The translations under genes and the position numbers were made by a program. Below, piece after piece: positions 12,153-26,100 of a DNA stretch of 64,000 bases. The notes beneath the pieces were generated by a model. The model was not told the origin of the DNA. It made no database searches and worked only from the letters and a program-made list of their open reading frames with translations. The DNA is from Rotaria macrura (taxonomy: Eukaryota > Rotifera > Eurotatoria > Philodinida > Philodinidae): positions 66,480 to 130,479 of the forward strand of contig OENT01000128.1 of the NCBI GenBank assembly GCA_900239685.1. Reading direction: 5' to 3'. Position 1 is the stretch's first letter. Every line of letters begins with the position of its first letter.

Positions 12153-12837
12153 AAGATAGACTAGTCAATATGAGCCAGATCACAACAAAACGAAACTAGT
12201 ATTTTCTACAAAAGGTAGAAAAATGACAATTATCATTGTCTTGACAAGCAAAATCTCAATCAATTCATGTTAGTTAAAAGACAATAATTATTATTTAAAT
12301 AAATAAATTGGTTACAAAAATTTTTATTTTATCCCTTTATTAAGATTAAGTACTACGTCCGGATGATACTTATTAATGTGTGCATGCTACGAGCTACTAC
12401 CTATCGATTTGATTTGAGTAGCATGCAATCTTCTTATACGAACGTGTTAAATTCGTTGAATTAATATAATTTGAAAATATCAAATCATCAGTTGTTATCA
12501 CTAAAAGACAAAGATAAAAAGAATTACACTTCCAAAAGTCAGTTTTATATTGACATCTGTCAAAAATAAATCATCACTTACCTACTTTTAGGGAACGCTT
12601 TTGCAGCCATATACGGTACTTCAATCTATCATACGTATTCATAGACAGATTGATTACTATTTACCTAACAGTCACTCGATAGTTTTTTTTTTGTTGTTGT
12701 TGTTTCTTAACCAAACATCTGTTCTGTACACTTTTTCTCAAGTTCTATTTACTAAAGATTCCGATAAGTAATAATTCAATGGCATTATCTGATTTTAAAT
12801 GTAGATGAAGAAATTCATTTGATAATATTTCATCAAA

Positions 12838-12860
12838 TATATATATATATATATATATAT
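12838..12860. repeat. AT microsatellite
   Basis: A pure alternating AT tract of about 22 bases in the intergenic region upstream of the SLC37 gene. Confidence 0.85.
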
Positions 12861-14902
12861 AGAACACCAAGTAGCTTTCGTAGCGGCAGATGTTGGTTGG
12901 TAAATAGAGACTGACAAAGATTATTATTCACATATACAAATCGTATTCAGACAATGACAGTATTCTTTCATCAACTGCAGCTGGAATATATTTAAATTAA
13001 TCAGTACCAACTTACTCTAAAAGTCAACTAAGATTGTTAAAAATTCCTTTAATTTTCTCAAGTCCATTAGCACACAAACCTATTATAGTGAGCAGTTTTT
13101 GATAAATTGAAGAACTCCTTTTACGCAGCTGCGCATGAGAAAAAGATTTATAGCAACACGTTCCGGAACATCAAGAATATTGATTGATGACAATAGGAAA
13201 AGACCTAAGATAGAAATCGAGACTTTCAAGCAATTTTTTTAACCCAGGATCACCAATAATAGTTGTATGAAAAACATCACAGGCAAAAGAGAAAGATAAG
13301 TTTCTTTTGAAAGTATATCAAATTGATAACCTATCGTATTTTTACTGCATGAAATATTTTCGACTACAAAACTTGAGGCAACTCATTGTAAAATCAAACG
13401 GAACAGCTTTCAGGAATATCTAATTTCTTTCTATGTCTCATTCTAAAATAAGATACAATCCTAATAGATACTATATATTTATTTCTAGAGTGAAACCAGG
13501 ATCAAACTATTCGAGTGTCCACCAACAATATAAACGAATATGAGATAGAATGGGAAAAAAAACGCACTTACAATTTCACGTCAAGTATTATATCACCAAA
13601 CGGTCCCTGCTTTAGAAATTTCGATTGCGACCCCGGTAGAGTACAAAAAAATCGTCTATAAAGTTTTTGTTCTTCATGAAAAAATCTACAACTATGCTTT
13701 AACCTGTGTTCGTCGGAACTAGAGTTTCGTATGGTAGCACCAGGGTATCAAAACTGTTGTCGGTTAGGGTATATGTAGAATAAGGAAAAGTAGTATCTTG
13801 TAGGACTCTAAGTACGACGAAATCGATTGGTATGCGAAAGTAAAATAAAACTTTATTAAAGAAGAATCAGTATTAGAGTGCTGGAACAAATGGTTAGTGA
13901 ATTATCTCCGATTTACGAGAGAATCTCCCAAGGTGTCGATCTTCAATTTCAATGAATTCGAGTCGATAGATATCGCGTCGTGTCCTGGTGAAAATGTTAA
14001 AAGTGTTCGACTGCATAGAGATACCTTTAAAATTGATGCATAGTTTTATTTTACTCTTATATTGCATGATATGTAACATTTTACAAAAATTTCATGATTT
14101 TATCACAAAACGATCCAAGGGACACCGGTTTTTTCTTTGTATTGTTCAATATCAGTTACATCGTTGGGAAAGGTGAGTTTTTTTTTAGTTCGTTTTATTA
14201 TTGAATCACGTTTATTTTCTTAAGTAAAGCCAACAGCGCACTGTTTCGTGCAAAAAATTCTTTCCCACTGTGGTAAATTACCTTTTTCGACATATAATAA
14301 CGTTCTAATTCAGGACATTCAACTAAACACTCCACGTGATACGTTAAAAAAAGAAAGAATGTGAAAAGCAGCATTTTTCTATTTGCCACTGAACAAAACC
14401 TTATTTTATCCATAATACCATGATAAATCCACATGATGCCATTGACTTTTGACTTGAGTTTATTTCTGATCGTTTACCATCGATTTGTTCACCTCTAAAC
14501 ACAAGGAAAGATGAGGAAATAGCAAAAGTGTCTATTGAAAATGTCGAATCTATATATAATTGTACATTGAAGCCTTTCAAACATGATAATATACTCGTTG
14601 TTGGTGTTGATTCTAGCTTAATTAATGAAGAACTACTTTCTAACGATAATGATGAACGAGAAAAAGAGAACTTCATTCAATATTCATTTTCATACGAATA
14701 CATGAAAAACGTTTTGATGAAGTAACAAATTTTTAAATTGTTACATACTATATAATGCAAAAGTAGAATGAAGCTTTGCTTACCTTTTGAAACAAGTGCT
14801 GTGCACTTGAATCCTTTTAGAACTTTCACTGGGCCACTACGCAATATCTGTGAACAAAAACTCATTGAAATCTGAGATGGGCACCTGGCGCCGTTCTCTT
14901 CT

Positions 14903-15025
14903 CAGGCAGACAAAATTTGTCGAATATGCGTTAAAACGCACAAACAAACAAAACATCAAGAGGAAGGGGGGGGGGGGAGTATTCCGACGACAATCGAGGT
15001 TCCCGACTGTGCGAGAAAGAGGCCT
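14903..15025. repeat. Diverged third copy of the foldback arm, interrupted by a G12 run
   Basis: The block starts AGGCAGACAAAATTTGTCGA and continues through GCGTTAAAACGC to GGTTCCCGACTGTG. It parallels the left arm at 15,751-15,845 (GCAGACAAAATTTTTC, ACGTTAAAGCGCC, CGTTCCCGATTGTG) in the same orientation. Twelve consecutive G residues (14,966-14,977) lie in the middle and are absent from the other copies. It is therefore a separate, older or rearranged member of the same repeat family. Confidence 0.6.
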
Positions 15026-15720
15026 GCTTTCGAAAGAAATTATCTAATTTGTTCGTTAGTGTACTCGTAAAAGGGCTATTAGGAATTTCAACTAGTTCAG
15101 CGATAAGTGAACTTGTGTTCATTGTAAGTGGGGCCGTTTTAGAAGAAAGAAGATAAAATTTAAACGATTAGATCACTTATGATATTCTATTCTTGCGATA
15201 CTTTCGAATGATAAATTAAGCCGAAAGTATTTAGTTTTCGTGGAAAATTCTTTCAAAATATGTTCAAACGTTGTAAAAAAAGTAAATTGTTAACGTTTAC
15301 CTTAACATCAAACATTATCCAATTAAAAAGGCTTTAAAATCTGACTTTAATTTGGTTCTTAGGCTTGTCTGCCTATACAATTAAGTATGCATTGGTGTTG
15401 GATGTGGATGCGTACCAAAGATGAGTTTAGTATGTCGCTTAGGATTTATCAGAGTGAGGAACCAGAATAACAAAAATTGAAATTTCTAGGTTTAAACTGA
15501 AGAATAAAGTAGTTTACAGATATGGAGATTCAAATTCCTTAAAATTAAAAAAATAGATTGCAACCCATTTGAAGTTGGATTAAAGCCAGGATTTTTGATC
15601 GTTTCTTTATAACGTTTGTGTACAGCCAAGTCCAAGATATGCTTTATGTGGAATAGGGTAATGTCATGGAGTCAAAACTGTCGTTGAGTATAGTACAGGG
15701 GGGTATAGGGTACGACAAAT

Positions 15721-16220
15721 CGTATCCTACAAAACTCAACTCAAGCAGACAAAATTTTTCAAAAACACGTTAAAGCGCCTAAAAATTGATGGAAAATCGA
15801 GAAAAGTGTACATGTTTGAATGGCAATCGACGTTCCCGATTGTGAGTAAAAAAACGCTCATTTCTCCACATTCTTGTACGTTTAATTGCGTTTTCAGCCA
15901 AAAAACGATTGTAAATGCATAAAAAAAGAAAAATGATAGTCGTCTTGTTAATACTTAAAGAACTCTTATTATGATCCCGTCATTTATAACCACTATGCAG
16001 CAAACGACTATTATTTCTCTTTTTTTATGCATTTAAAGGCATTTTTTTTGGCTGAAAACGCGATTAAATGCAAACGATGGTGGAGAAATGAGCGTTTTTA
16101 ATTCACGATGGGAACGTCACTTGCCATCCAAACACGTCCAGTTTTCTCGATTTTTCGTCCATTTTCAGGCGCTTTAACGCATTTTTGAAAATTTCTGTCT
16201 ACTTGGGTAGTTAGGACACG
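15721..16220. repeat. Large foldback (inverted repeat, arms about 215 bp)
   Basis: The sequence from about 15,721 to 15,945 is matched in reverse complement by about 16,003 to 16,220, roughly three-quarters identical by eye, around a spacer of about 57 bp. Shared blocks in order include GTTAAAGCGCC, AAAATCGAGAAAA, ACGTTCCC, AACGCTCATTTCTCCAC, GCGTTTTCAGCCAAAAAA and AATGCATAAAAAAAG. No protein is encoded. The form is that of a non-autonomous foldback or long-TIR element, but I cannot see convincing target duplications, so the class is open. Confidence 0.75.
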
Positions 16221-16994
16221 CCGTCTGTACATGAACTAAACGCTTCTAATGCATATTTGAATATTGTAAAAGAAAATTTATATCTTGATACTTTTATATT
16301 TAATCGTTCAATGCTCGCATGGCAAATTCGATTGGCACGTTGTGTCATAAAATAGATTCTGAAAAGCAAGAGCTTAACCGTTTCAATATCCTATGTGTCT
16401 TTTAGATGACATACAGAATGCAAAAAAACTAGATGTCAATATTGAAAGAATTAAAGAAATTGATTGTCTTCCTTGTAGAAGAATTAAACATGGAGACTTT
16501 GTTTGCTTTTTTCGCCAATACTTCATTCGTGCAACTTCGAAAAAATTGTTGCAATACTTTTTAAAGATTACATATGCTAAGCCCGTTTTTCAATACTTTT
16601 TCTTTTCTAAATCAATAGTCACATGATAAAACATAAGTAAGTCGGTTGCAGATAGAAATTTATTCAAATATTTAATGTTTTAGTAATACTGACACTATTC
16701 TGTATTGATATTATACTAACATTCGTATGAGTTTACGCATAACTTATTGCTACTGTGAAATAAGAACATAGTCAATCATTGTATGATAGATGCGAAAGTA
16801 GAATCATATTTGATTTTATCTCGCCCAACATTGAACGGATTTTAAGCAATGAAACTTTAAATCATATCATGGTAAGAATCATTCATCTAAAACTACTTTC
16901 AAATATTCAGTTCCTCATCATAAAATAAAATGTTTAGTATGAATATGAACTGATCCGACTCATTGGAAGTTCGTTGCATATGTTCAGATATGAA

Positions 16995-17163
16995 TAGGGG
17001 TGGCACTTTAACTTTACTTTAAAAGTTAAAGTTAAAGTAATACTTTAAACTTTAAAATTAAAGTTAAAGTACTTTAACTTTAAAGTAAAGTATAAAAGTT
17101 TAGTGTTCTACTTTAATTAAAGTTTAAAGTGTTAAAATGTTTAAAGTTAAAGTGCCACCCCTA
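16995..17163. mobile_element. Non-autonomous hAT-type MITE, 169 bp
   Basis: The element begins TAGGGGTGGCACTTTAACTT and ends with the reverse complement, AAAGTTAAAGTGCCACCCCTA. The 8-bp word GATATGAA lies directly on both sides (16,987-16,994 and 17,164-17,171). An 8-bp target duplication and ends of the form YAGGGGTG fit the hAT superfamily. The interior is built almost wholly of direct and inverted CTTTAA/TTAAAG words, so the whole element can fold on itself. It encodes nothing, so it would have needed a transposase from elsewhere. The intact duplication suggests a fairly recent insertion. Confidence 0.88.
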
Positions 17164-17171
17164 GATATGAA

Positions 17172-20100
17172 TGATGGAATTTTAGTTTCTTACCTTGCAT
17201 GATCGTTGCCTTGAGTGAAATCCGAGTAGTATTTTTGATAATATTCATTTAAGTCTATTCTATGATAATAATTTATATGTGTATATAATCATGACCATTA
17301 GTAACAATTGGTGACCATTTTCATTATACTTGCAATACAAGCATAGATGTAAAGAATAATGACTCGATATGAATCATAATAATCTATCGATGTAATGTCG
17401 ATTGAGATTTTTCTAATTATGATAGTATTAAAACACAATGATGAGCAAACTACTCAACATTACAAGTCAGTAATGTTTGTAGGTGCAATTTTTTAAGTTC
17501 CATCAGGATGACAGCTTGATCATGTTTTAGCTTTGTTGATACCTGACAGTTTTAGTTTGGAATTTTTGAACATTTTTCCATGATAGATTATGTGTCTGAA
17601 AAATAAAGGTATTTCTTTAGATACTTCGTTTTGTAGATGAGATCATGAATTATTCAAAATTTGCAGATGAAAGTAAGAGAGAGAAAACACTTGTTATCCA
17701 GTCAGTACATATGTTTCTGCAAATGAAAAAAGCTTTGAAGGAACATGGTGGAAATTAGTTGCACCTAACAAACAGTTCCACCTAGGAGAGAAGAAAAATT
17801 GCTTAATATATGAAACAGACTTCATTGGCTAACAAACCAAGCAGATATTGGATCATCGAAGGAGATGGCGCTAGAAAATGCTCATTTCTTGTCTAAATCA
17901 ATGCTATATCCCAGTAGACCATAAAGATAATAATATAAAAATCAATCTAAGTTTTTTCTTTGTCGGAGACATGTGAATCCGTTTACATATTAGTGTTATT
18001 CATATGCATTAACCGAAACAAATGTAAAATATACAAAGTTCTTGTGGTTTTTTAAAACGGGAAGTTATGTGTGTTGTCCTATTTTAACAAACAACGCACG
18101 GAAGACATTGATGGTACTCTATAAATTGACAGAAATACTTTGCTCACTTTCAGTATGATTACTTAAAAGTTGTGTCTTCCACTTGTTTATATTTACTTAT
18201 TCTAGATGAAACTGTGAAATTCTAAAACTTGTTTTGGTATTGTCAAGTTAATCATGGTTATTAAAATGTCGATGAATTATCGCTTATTCCATTCAAAACG
18301 GTTTAACGCATGAGAAAAAAACTCGTAATCGTTATATTTGTTATTGACTGAATTACTTTGGAACTCTGTATTTCTGACCAATTGTAACCGACATAGGTAG
18401 GCAGTTTATATAAGAGGAAAGCTAATCACTGAGTCTTACATAACAGGATTCAAGGTTCATATAATTATATTAGTTTATATCGATCATCTATTTAGAGTGA
18501 TTAGAATGATTACGTTGAAAGTCTACCTTGCTTGCCATCATAAAGGATATACCATCTATCGATTTAACACTGTTCTGTCCTTTAAATTATATCGAAATCT
18601 AAGCAGGATTTGGCAACAATGCTTTTTGGACTTGAATGTATTCGTGCAGATATTCTGTTGTCGACATGGCTATTTATGTGAGTTTTTTATGACAGAATTG
18701 ACTGAAATGAATAGTTCTAGCTCCAAGGAAGATTAATACTACTGTCAATATTTGAAATATGATAGTTTGTGTTATCTATCCAATTAGAAAGATGGCATCC
18801 ATTGTTCTCACTCCATTACATTTAGTTATCTAAATAGTTTTGTAGATGGAAGAAACTATTTAACTTGATACTTAGATTTTACAAAAAAAGAATGTGTTGT
18901 TTCATCAAGTCATACGATTTTCATATATTAAACATTATGAATGTGGCACTTATTCGTCTACTGATTGAAATGAGTAAAGGAGTAAAACGTATTCGAAGAA
19001 TCATTTAAATATGTTCGCTGTCAAAATGATCATGTACAATCGTCAAATCTAAATTGTCACTAGATGCTAGTAAAGAAAATCAACTGGCATATCAATAGAT
19101 TTTAAAAATAGATAATCTTTTCTTTAAAGAAAAACCGCGAACGATAGTTTCTAAAATAGAATGGTAATAATGTAAAGATGAAAAACAAGTTTAATTAAAG
19201 ATAGAATTCGTGCTAAATCACGAAATCAAATAATGCTATCGTAATCATCTACAGTGATCCTATCAATGTTTCATCATCTTATTCATAATATGCTTTATCT
19301 TCTTTGTGACGTGCGATTCTCTTCTCATAGTTTCTTTATCCTACTTACGGAGTAATCGACTTCCTGACATATAGGCCTGCCGTTCAAGATAGTTTGTGAT
19401 TCTATAGATTTATATATTCTGATATGGATACTTATTTATTCCTTGTTTTTCTTCGTCTTCTTCTTCTACTCTTTGAACTGTTACGCCTCGAACACATTTT
19501 TGAGTAACTACGTCACATAGAATTAATCAAACAGAAGACAAGTGCTTTGTCTCTCACGAATATAAATGAGTGTGACACAGATAATTAACACTATGATTTC
19601 AGTTGAAAACAGCTTGCTTAATATGAAAGTTCCATTGGAAAGTTTTCCTCATAAATTATTCCGATTATTATGGAGCTATTTCAAGGTCTATTCTAATAAT
19701 ATAGGTTTTCATGAATTCAATATATGTGTTTCTTCTAGAGAATGAATATTTGCGTATGATATTTCGTTTAACCTCTTGCATATTTAAGATTCTATCAGTA
19801 AAGAGAACAATCGAAAACATACTCAAGAAATTAAGATATACCAGATAAATTCATATCGTCGTATAACGAAATCAACAGTCATTGTAGATCAAATATCCAA
19901 GTCGACAAGTATGGGCGGCAGAATCCCGTAGACAGAAATTACACGAACGAATCAGGCCACAGGATTTATCCGATTCTGACTGAAAACACATGGAAATTCA
20001 TAAAAGCGGTAGCTGGATACGATCACCGGATTCCTGTGGGTCTCTACCGAAAATTCAAGGGACTTTGCTTAAGGAATCATCGACGTGGGTATTATGAAAG

Positions 20101-23100
20101 CGTTAACTTGAGTATTTCAAAAAATCTGTATGATTGTCACTGATAACTGTTTGTATTAAGTTTCGATTGATTAATTGATCATATAGTCTGTGACCGATAA
20201 CATTTCGCGTGTTTGTACTTTTTCTTGATCAACTTCCTAATTTTCCTTGCAAGCACTTCTACGACCATGATGATGTGAAACCTTCAAGAAACTTCGAAAG
20301 GTAACGTAAAAAACCTTGTTTTCACAATAAAGTAAATATGCAGACTGATATATTTCTTCACGTCACTGATGATAGCATCAAGTACGATGCAAACGTCATT
20401 TGTTTCTGTTGCATGAATTTTTCCCATAATCTGCTAAAATGTTGAAAATCTTCGATCAATGGTTCTTTGAAATTTTTAATAGGTCTCATCTCCTTAGAAA
20501 ATAATGAACTCAACCAAAAATCATTAAGTTGATTGTTTATTCAAATTGAAACATTTCAATATTTATTCAGACAATCTTTTCAAACGCTCTAGAATATATT
20601 TATAGCTGATTTGAAAACGAACGAACGGATGAATACGCTAAGTGAAACTACACAAGTTAATATGGAAACGTTAGAATATTACGTCTTACTTGTTCAATGT
20701 TATATACCAACCTTGTATAGGATATATTGTTTCTTTATTTCGTTGAATCTGTTCATCGGAACCTATATCAAGTACATTTGAATCGTAATGAGCGAGAATC
20801 TCGTAACCTTGAGAAACAAATAGATTGTGTTCTTATTCTTTTGCTGGATTGGTTAACTGTTGAAATAGGAATTGAAATTTATATACTACCTAAAATAAAT
20901 CAGTCATCCTAGAACTACGATGAAAAAGATCAATGATTTTATACCGCATCATCAAATTTATCATGATGACCTGGCATGATACAATTTTATGCTGATGACA
21001 ATACATGTTTCACTTCAGACCGGTCTGAACTTCCCGTGAACGAATTAAAATGATATTCTACTACTTGTTACAATATACGTTTACGAAATCATATGTTCAT
21101 TTCTGATTCAATCCTATATCTATCCAATTTTTAAAGCATACAATATCTGTCAAGATAAAATGAATGCGATTAATTTTGATTATTTCCGTTTACTACAGTA
21201 AAGTATGTAATAAAATTTCATAATAAACAGTCTTAGGATTTTATAAGACTCGACTTTCTTTTTTCAGATCCACGTCCACCAAATATATTAAAAGAGACAA
21301 TGTCTTTCGAATCACTTTTTTATGATAATGAGCAATAGGATTCAGAACATCGGTATACTAATTAAATGAATCAATTTCTCAATGGGTTCTATCATTACCT
21401 TCATCATATCGTTATTTGATACATTTGTAAGTTCAATAAGCTCGCATATTAAACGTCTTACTCTACAAGACTTGCAAATAGAAAACGAATTATAATTCAG
21501 AAAAACAATTTTTTATCTCTCGTTAAATTAACGTATGAGTTGATCAAAGTTCCTATGTATAGTTTTCGATGCAAATCAATTTTAATAAATTGATTGTAGA
21601 ATTCTGTTGCAGTTACCAAATGTTTTTGTGAACAAGTACTGATTGGTGATAAAAGACTAGTCGAACGAAATGGATACGTGATCTTTCGATTTCCATGATA
21701 TCGTTGTTAGTTTGGGACGATTCTCAGTGTTTTAATAATTTCTTTTAACCGCAGTTGGAGCATAAGTATCGATTTTGACGTATTCACATCGGATTTCGCC
21801 ATTAAATGATGGTTGGTATTTTCAGTTGAACTGTGGCCTGATATTGGGATTTATACAGTTGGATGAAGATGAACACTACTTGACTTGTTCTCAAATTAAA
21901 AGACTCCTAGTACATGCGACGTCTTTATTAGAAAAATTAACATGCAATGTTTACAAGTCATCGTCGATAATTATCAACGAAAAAAAGAAATCATCATTTT
22001 TAAATGTCTTTCTATGAATTGATTGGTAGTTTCATTTGTCAGTTTTGAATAAAAGGTGAGTTTCATCATTATACATGATGATTGCACAAAATTATTTCAT
22101 AGATCAGTTTGATATTTGTTTTATATCAGCCGTCTACCAATAGAAGAGACATTAGAATGTATCCACGTATGTATTGCTTCTGATTTCTTGAGATTCGACT
22201 CACCATATTATTTGAAAGGTTCTATATAATATATCATTGCAAATCGTTACCGTCGAAAAAATGTACAGCAACTAAAATAAATCGAATTTTCGAATTTATC
22301 CATAGACTAGAGCATGAGGAAAAAACTCAAACATAATCGATTTAAAATACATAACTGAGAAATGTAGATATGTGAATCCTTTCAAAAGCTAAACTTACTT
22401 GAACACAAGCAAGACATTAATATTTCACACACTATATAATTAGTAATTATAGTTGAGAAGACACAAATGACTGATGGATGGGAGATTTTCACATGAACAA
22501 AACAACGTATGCTCAAAGCTTACCATCTGTTATTCACTTATCACTGGATTCCACCGGCTATCTTGACAAGTTTACATCTCTCGTGCTAAATTAACGTAAA
22601 ATCAAGTTAGAAATAATAAACTTACGAAATGTTTTATACACGTGCAAAGAAACGAACGTAATCATAATATGTCAGCATATAACACTATGAGTACATATAA
22701 TTTAACAATATCGATTATTTGTCAAGGAAGAACGAGACTTTTTCATAGAAGGTATCTGTTCATCTTATTTCGAATCCCTAAATTTTGCAAGATGTTCTCT
22801 GCTTGAGATTACGAATTCTCTTTAAAATGAGTACTGTCTCAGGTTAAGAATAGAATATTAAATGTATTATATTAGAAAAACAAAATTCACCAAGTGTCCT
22901 ATTTAACCCATGGCCACATTACCAATCAAAATATTACCAAGATACAAAAGGTTTCGATTAATAGTTTGGCTCGTGTCTTAAACGTATGGATAGCATAAAA
23001 TGACGAGTGTTTCGAGTGAAAGAGAAGTGATCTTGTCGTGTCGAAGCGAATTGAAATTTTTTTTTAACACAGTTCTATATTCTTTATTAATATCAAGTTC

Positions 23101-26100
23101 AAGAATTATTTGAAAAACACTCACTTTCCTCCTCCTCTCGCCAATCTTGTTGACATTCATACACCTCTTCATAGAATCGTAACTTCATTAAAGAAAAGGT
23201 TCGCTATGTTCTAATGGTTGATTATTTGAAGAAACAAGCGATTCTAAAATTCTGTTAGTTTTCAAAGAATAAAATGTATTTGTTAACTTTTTTTTCATAT
23301 AATATTATTTCAATCTATTCCATGGCTTGTTTTCTTCTTAATACCAAACAAACATGTTTTGCTCATCTTTACTTAACAATAGGATGTGTAATAAATGGAA
23401 GAATGATGTGAACTACACAGCGAATTACAACACCGAAATATTACTTGCCAAAGCAAGTATTGCGATGATCTCATCAAAATCCATTGCTATCAATTACTGA
23501 ATTAAATACAGACCAGACGGATAACGAAGACAAAAAATAATACACCTTCGCCGAAAACATATCTGTCTGTCTTCATTTTTCATGGAATAAGATGATGAGT
23601 TTAAGCGAATTCGTGAACGACAAATGTCGTGCAAGCACAATATAGAGATTATAGACAATTCTTTAGCTGAATTTTAGACAGTAATCTATACACTGCCAAG
23701 TCTGCAAAGAAAAGTGCTCGATAAGTGCTTGTTAGAAGGATCTAGTGATTGTCAAGAAAGTATTCCATACAGGGCGTGGCATTGAATTATAATCCAGTGA
23801 AAATTATACTTTGGCATAGATCAATTGAATTCTTGGAGTTATCAGTAAATTCTTAATACTAAGCAAGATCTCGGTTGATTTTGATTTCGTTTCGAATAAT
23901 TTTTAAGACCTAATACCATCTTTGGATACGATTGTGTCTGCTTTTCAGTTAAATTTTTCAATAGAGTCTCCTAAAACTTGGCAGCTTTTTCCCTACTTGA
24001 CCTCGAATTTGTCGATTCGTGTACACGAACTTTCATTTGAATACATAACCTGACAAGAAAATAATTTCTAAGTCAATAGAAGAATAGTTTTTCATTTCTG
24101 CCGTCTCTCGACAACGTTACTTCAAGAGGAATTCAACGAGAACTATGGTTCATTCTGACGAAAATGGTTGTCTGATTTCATGGAGATGTTTTCTAATGAA
24201 AGCAAATAGATAGACAAATATTAACAAAGTGAACTAAATTTGTAAATTTGTCCTTGGAAAATGTCTTCGACGTTCATGTAACGTTACTTGTGCAGATCTG
24301 AACTAGTAATAATTTATTAATACGTAGTCAACATTGACGAAAACATATTCAAAATTTTCTCTCAGACACATACGAAATGACCGAGTATCTAAACTTTGAT
24401 GACAACTATGTATCGATAATGGAAGTGCGCATCTCTTCATTGAGTGTGAACTTAATCTATTATATTTGATCAAACCTTATATTTTCCGCAAAGAATTGAA
24501 TGAAACGAAATCGAGAGCGTTTTCCTGGACATAAAAGTAAAACTACATCACTCAAAGTAAAATGATAAACATTGACATGTTCATTTTCAAATCATCGAAT
24601 GATCTGCATTGATTGATTAGTGACAAGACACTGTTATCCTTCTGCTTGAAAACATCACAAGGAAAGTTCAATAGTTACAATTATACGAAATCAATCCTTT
24701 GTTTAATGACATAAAGGTGAAACCCAAATGGAAGATTTGCAGAACATCAACAACTAATTTAAGTTGTCAAATTAATATCTAAAAAAGACTGTCTTACTAT
24801 TGCATGTACGTTCAAATGTGATTAGAAACAAAACGTTACTGAAATACATATGTCTCATCCTAAGAATCAACACTATTGTAATACAATATCAGACAACACA
24901 TTTCCATTATAACAAAGACGTTGACACATGGATCAATAAAGCCATGAATTCTCGTTCCCCAGGCTTATTATTAATGAAGCAAAACATTCAGACAAGAAAG
25001 AAAAATATTGAGACAAATAACGATATTTTCTAATGAGAAGTTTCGCAACACGATATTGAAAATACAGGGCTCTGGTAGAGACTAAGGCATGGATCGATGA
25101 AGAAATGTATCTTAGACTTAATTTTAATCATAAGAGCTCGAATGAGGATGTTTGAATTATGCTGATTAGAAGCTTGTTATTAATGACTGTAGTTGATTTA
25201 TTTATAGCAAGTAACATGATATAGAGTAGTCTTCGAAATGGATACCAGTTACGATGTAGATTTAAGTATCAGTCGATTCTTTACTCATGTCTGGCATGGT
25301 GCAAAATATGAGCAAACATTTCATGTACATTCTAAACATATGATACGGTCGATTATGACAGGGAGAGTTTTCGGCAGTGATTTAGCTAGAATGAATCGGC
25401 TTATACTGGTAAAAACGTGAGGTTAAGTACGGTTCTAGTAGTAATGAATATGTCAATCTTCAATGTTGTTCTATAAAAAAATACAAAAAACAAACAGTAA
25501 GAAGCACATGACATTGCAATCGGTTCATGTCAATCGAAAGAGACTCCTATCATAATAAACATAGATGATGTAGTGAGCGATAATAGTATCAAAATTCTAT
25601 TTTTTTATAACGTTATTCTCTACTGTTAATCGGTAAACTAGAATGCGAGATTACTTTCTCATGAAAGTCATGTATGAATAATATTTTGACAATCAGCTGA
25701 TCAACTTGTTAAACTTTCAATTCTTGAGTAAGTTGCGTATAAACAATAGAATGAACTTCTACATGATTGAAACGTACGAGAAAACATGATTGTTGAATAA
25801 AAAAATGAATTTATTCATATCACGAGAAATTTTAATAAAAATGTTGCTAATGTGGACGAATAGAATACCGACACTCATAACTTCTCCTACGCACGTGAAT
25901 AGTGAACACAAGGTTTTCAAGTTTTGAAACACTATTTCATACACTTAATCAGTAGAAGAACAGACTATAGTAATGCTCTTGTTATGAGAATGAAAATATT
26001 TGTCTTTCGTGTCTATGTTTACGATCAACTAGCGATGCGATTAGAAGGCTCGTCAAAAGTAACAAAAGGAAACCCAGTTCAATTGTTGAATACCTGGAAC

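Larger units (their letters stand above)
12153..16994. other. Gene-poor repeat-bearing region
   Basis: No gene can be supported here. The stretch holds an AT microsatellite (12,838-12,860), a large foldback (15,721-16,220), a diverged copy of its arm (about 14,903-15,025) and a possibly related block near 13,735-13,815. A plus-strand frame from 14,453 to 14,725 reads like protein (it includes SIENVESIYNC and NILVVGVDSSLINEE) but lacks an upstream ATG and matches no family I know. A minus-strand exon-like block at 14,848-14,785 has a good acceptor and donor but leads nowhere. Confidence 0.4.

Noticed and set aside
14198-14434. Minus-strand ORF with a hydrophobic, signal-like start
   Set aside because: No mature domain or cleavage pattern, and the opposite strand is also open in places; chance in AT-rich DNA is likely.
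14453-14725. Plus-strand open frame of 90 codons that reads like protein
   Set aside because: No ATG at its start, no clear splice partner, and no family I recognise; noted in the region entry only.
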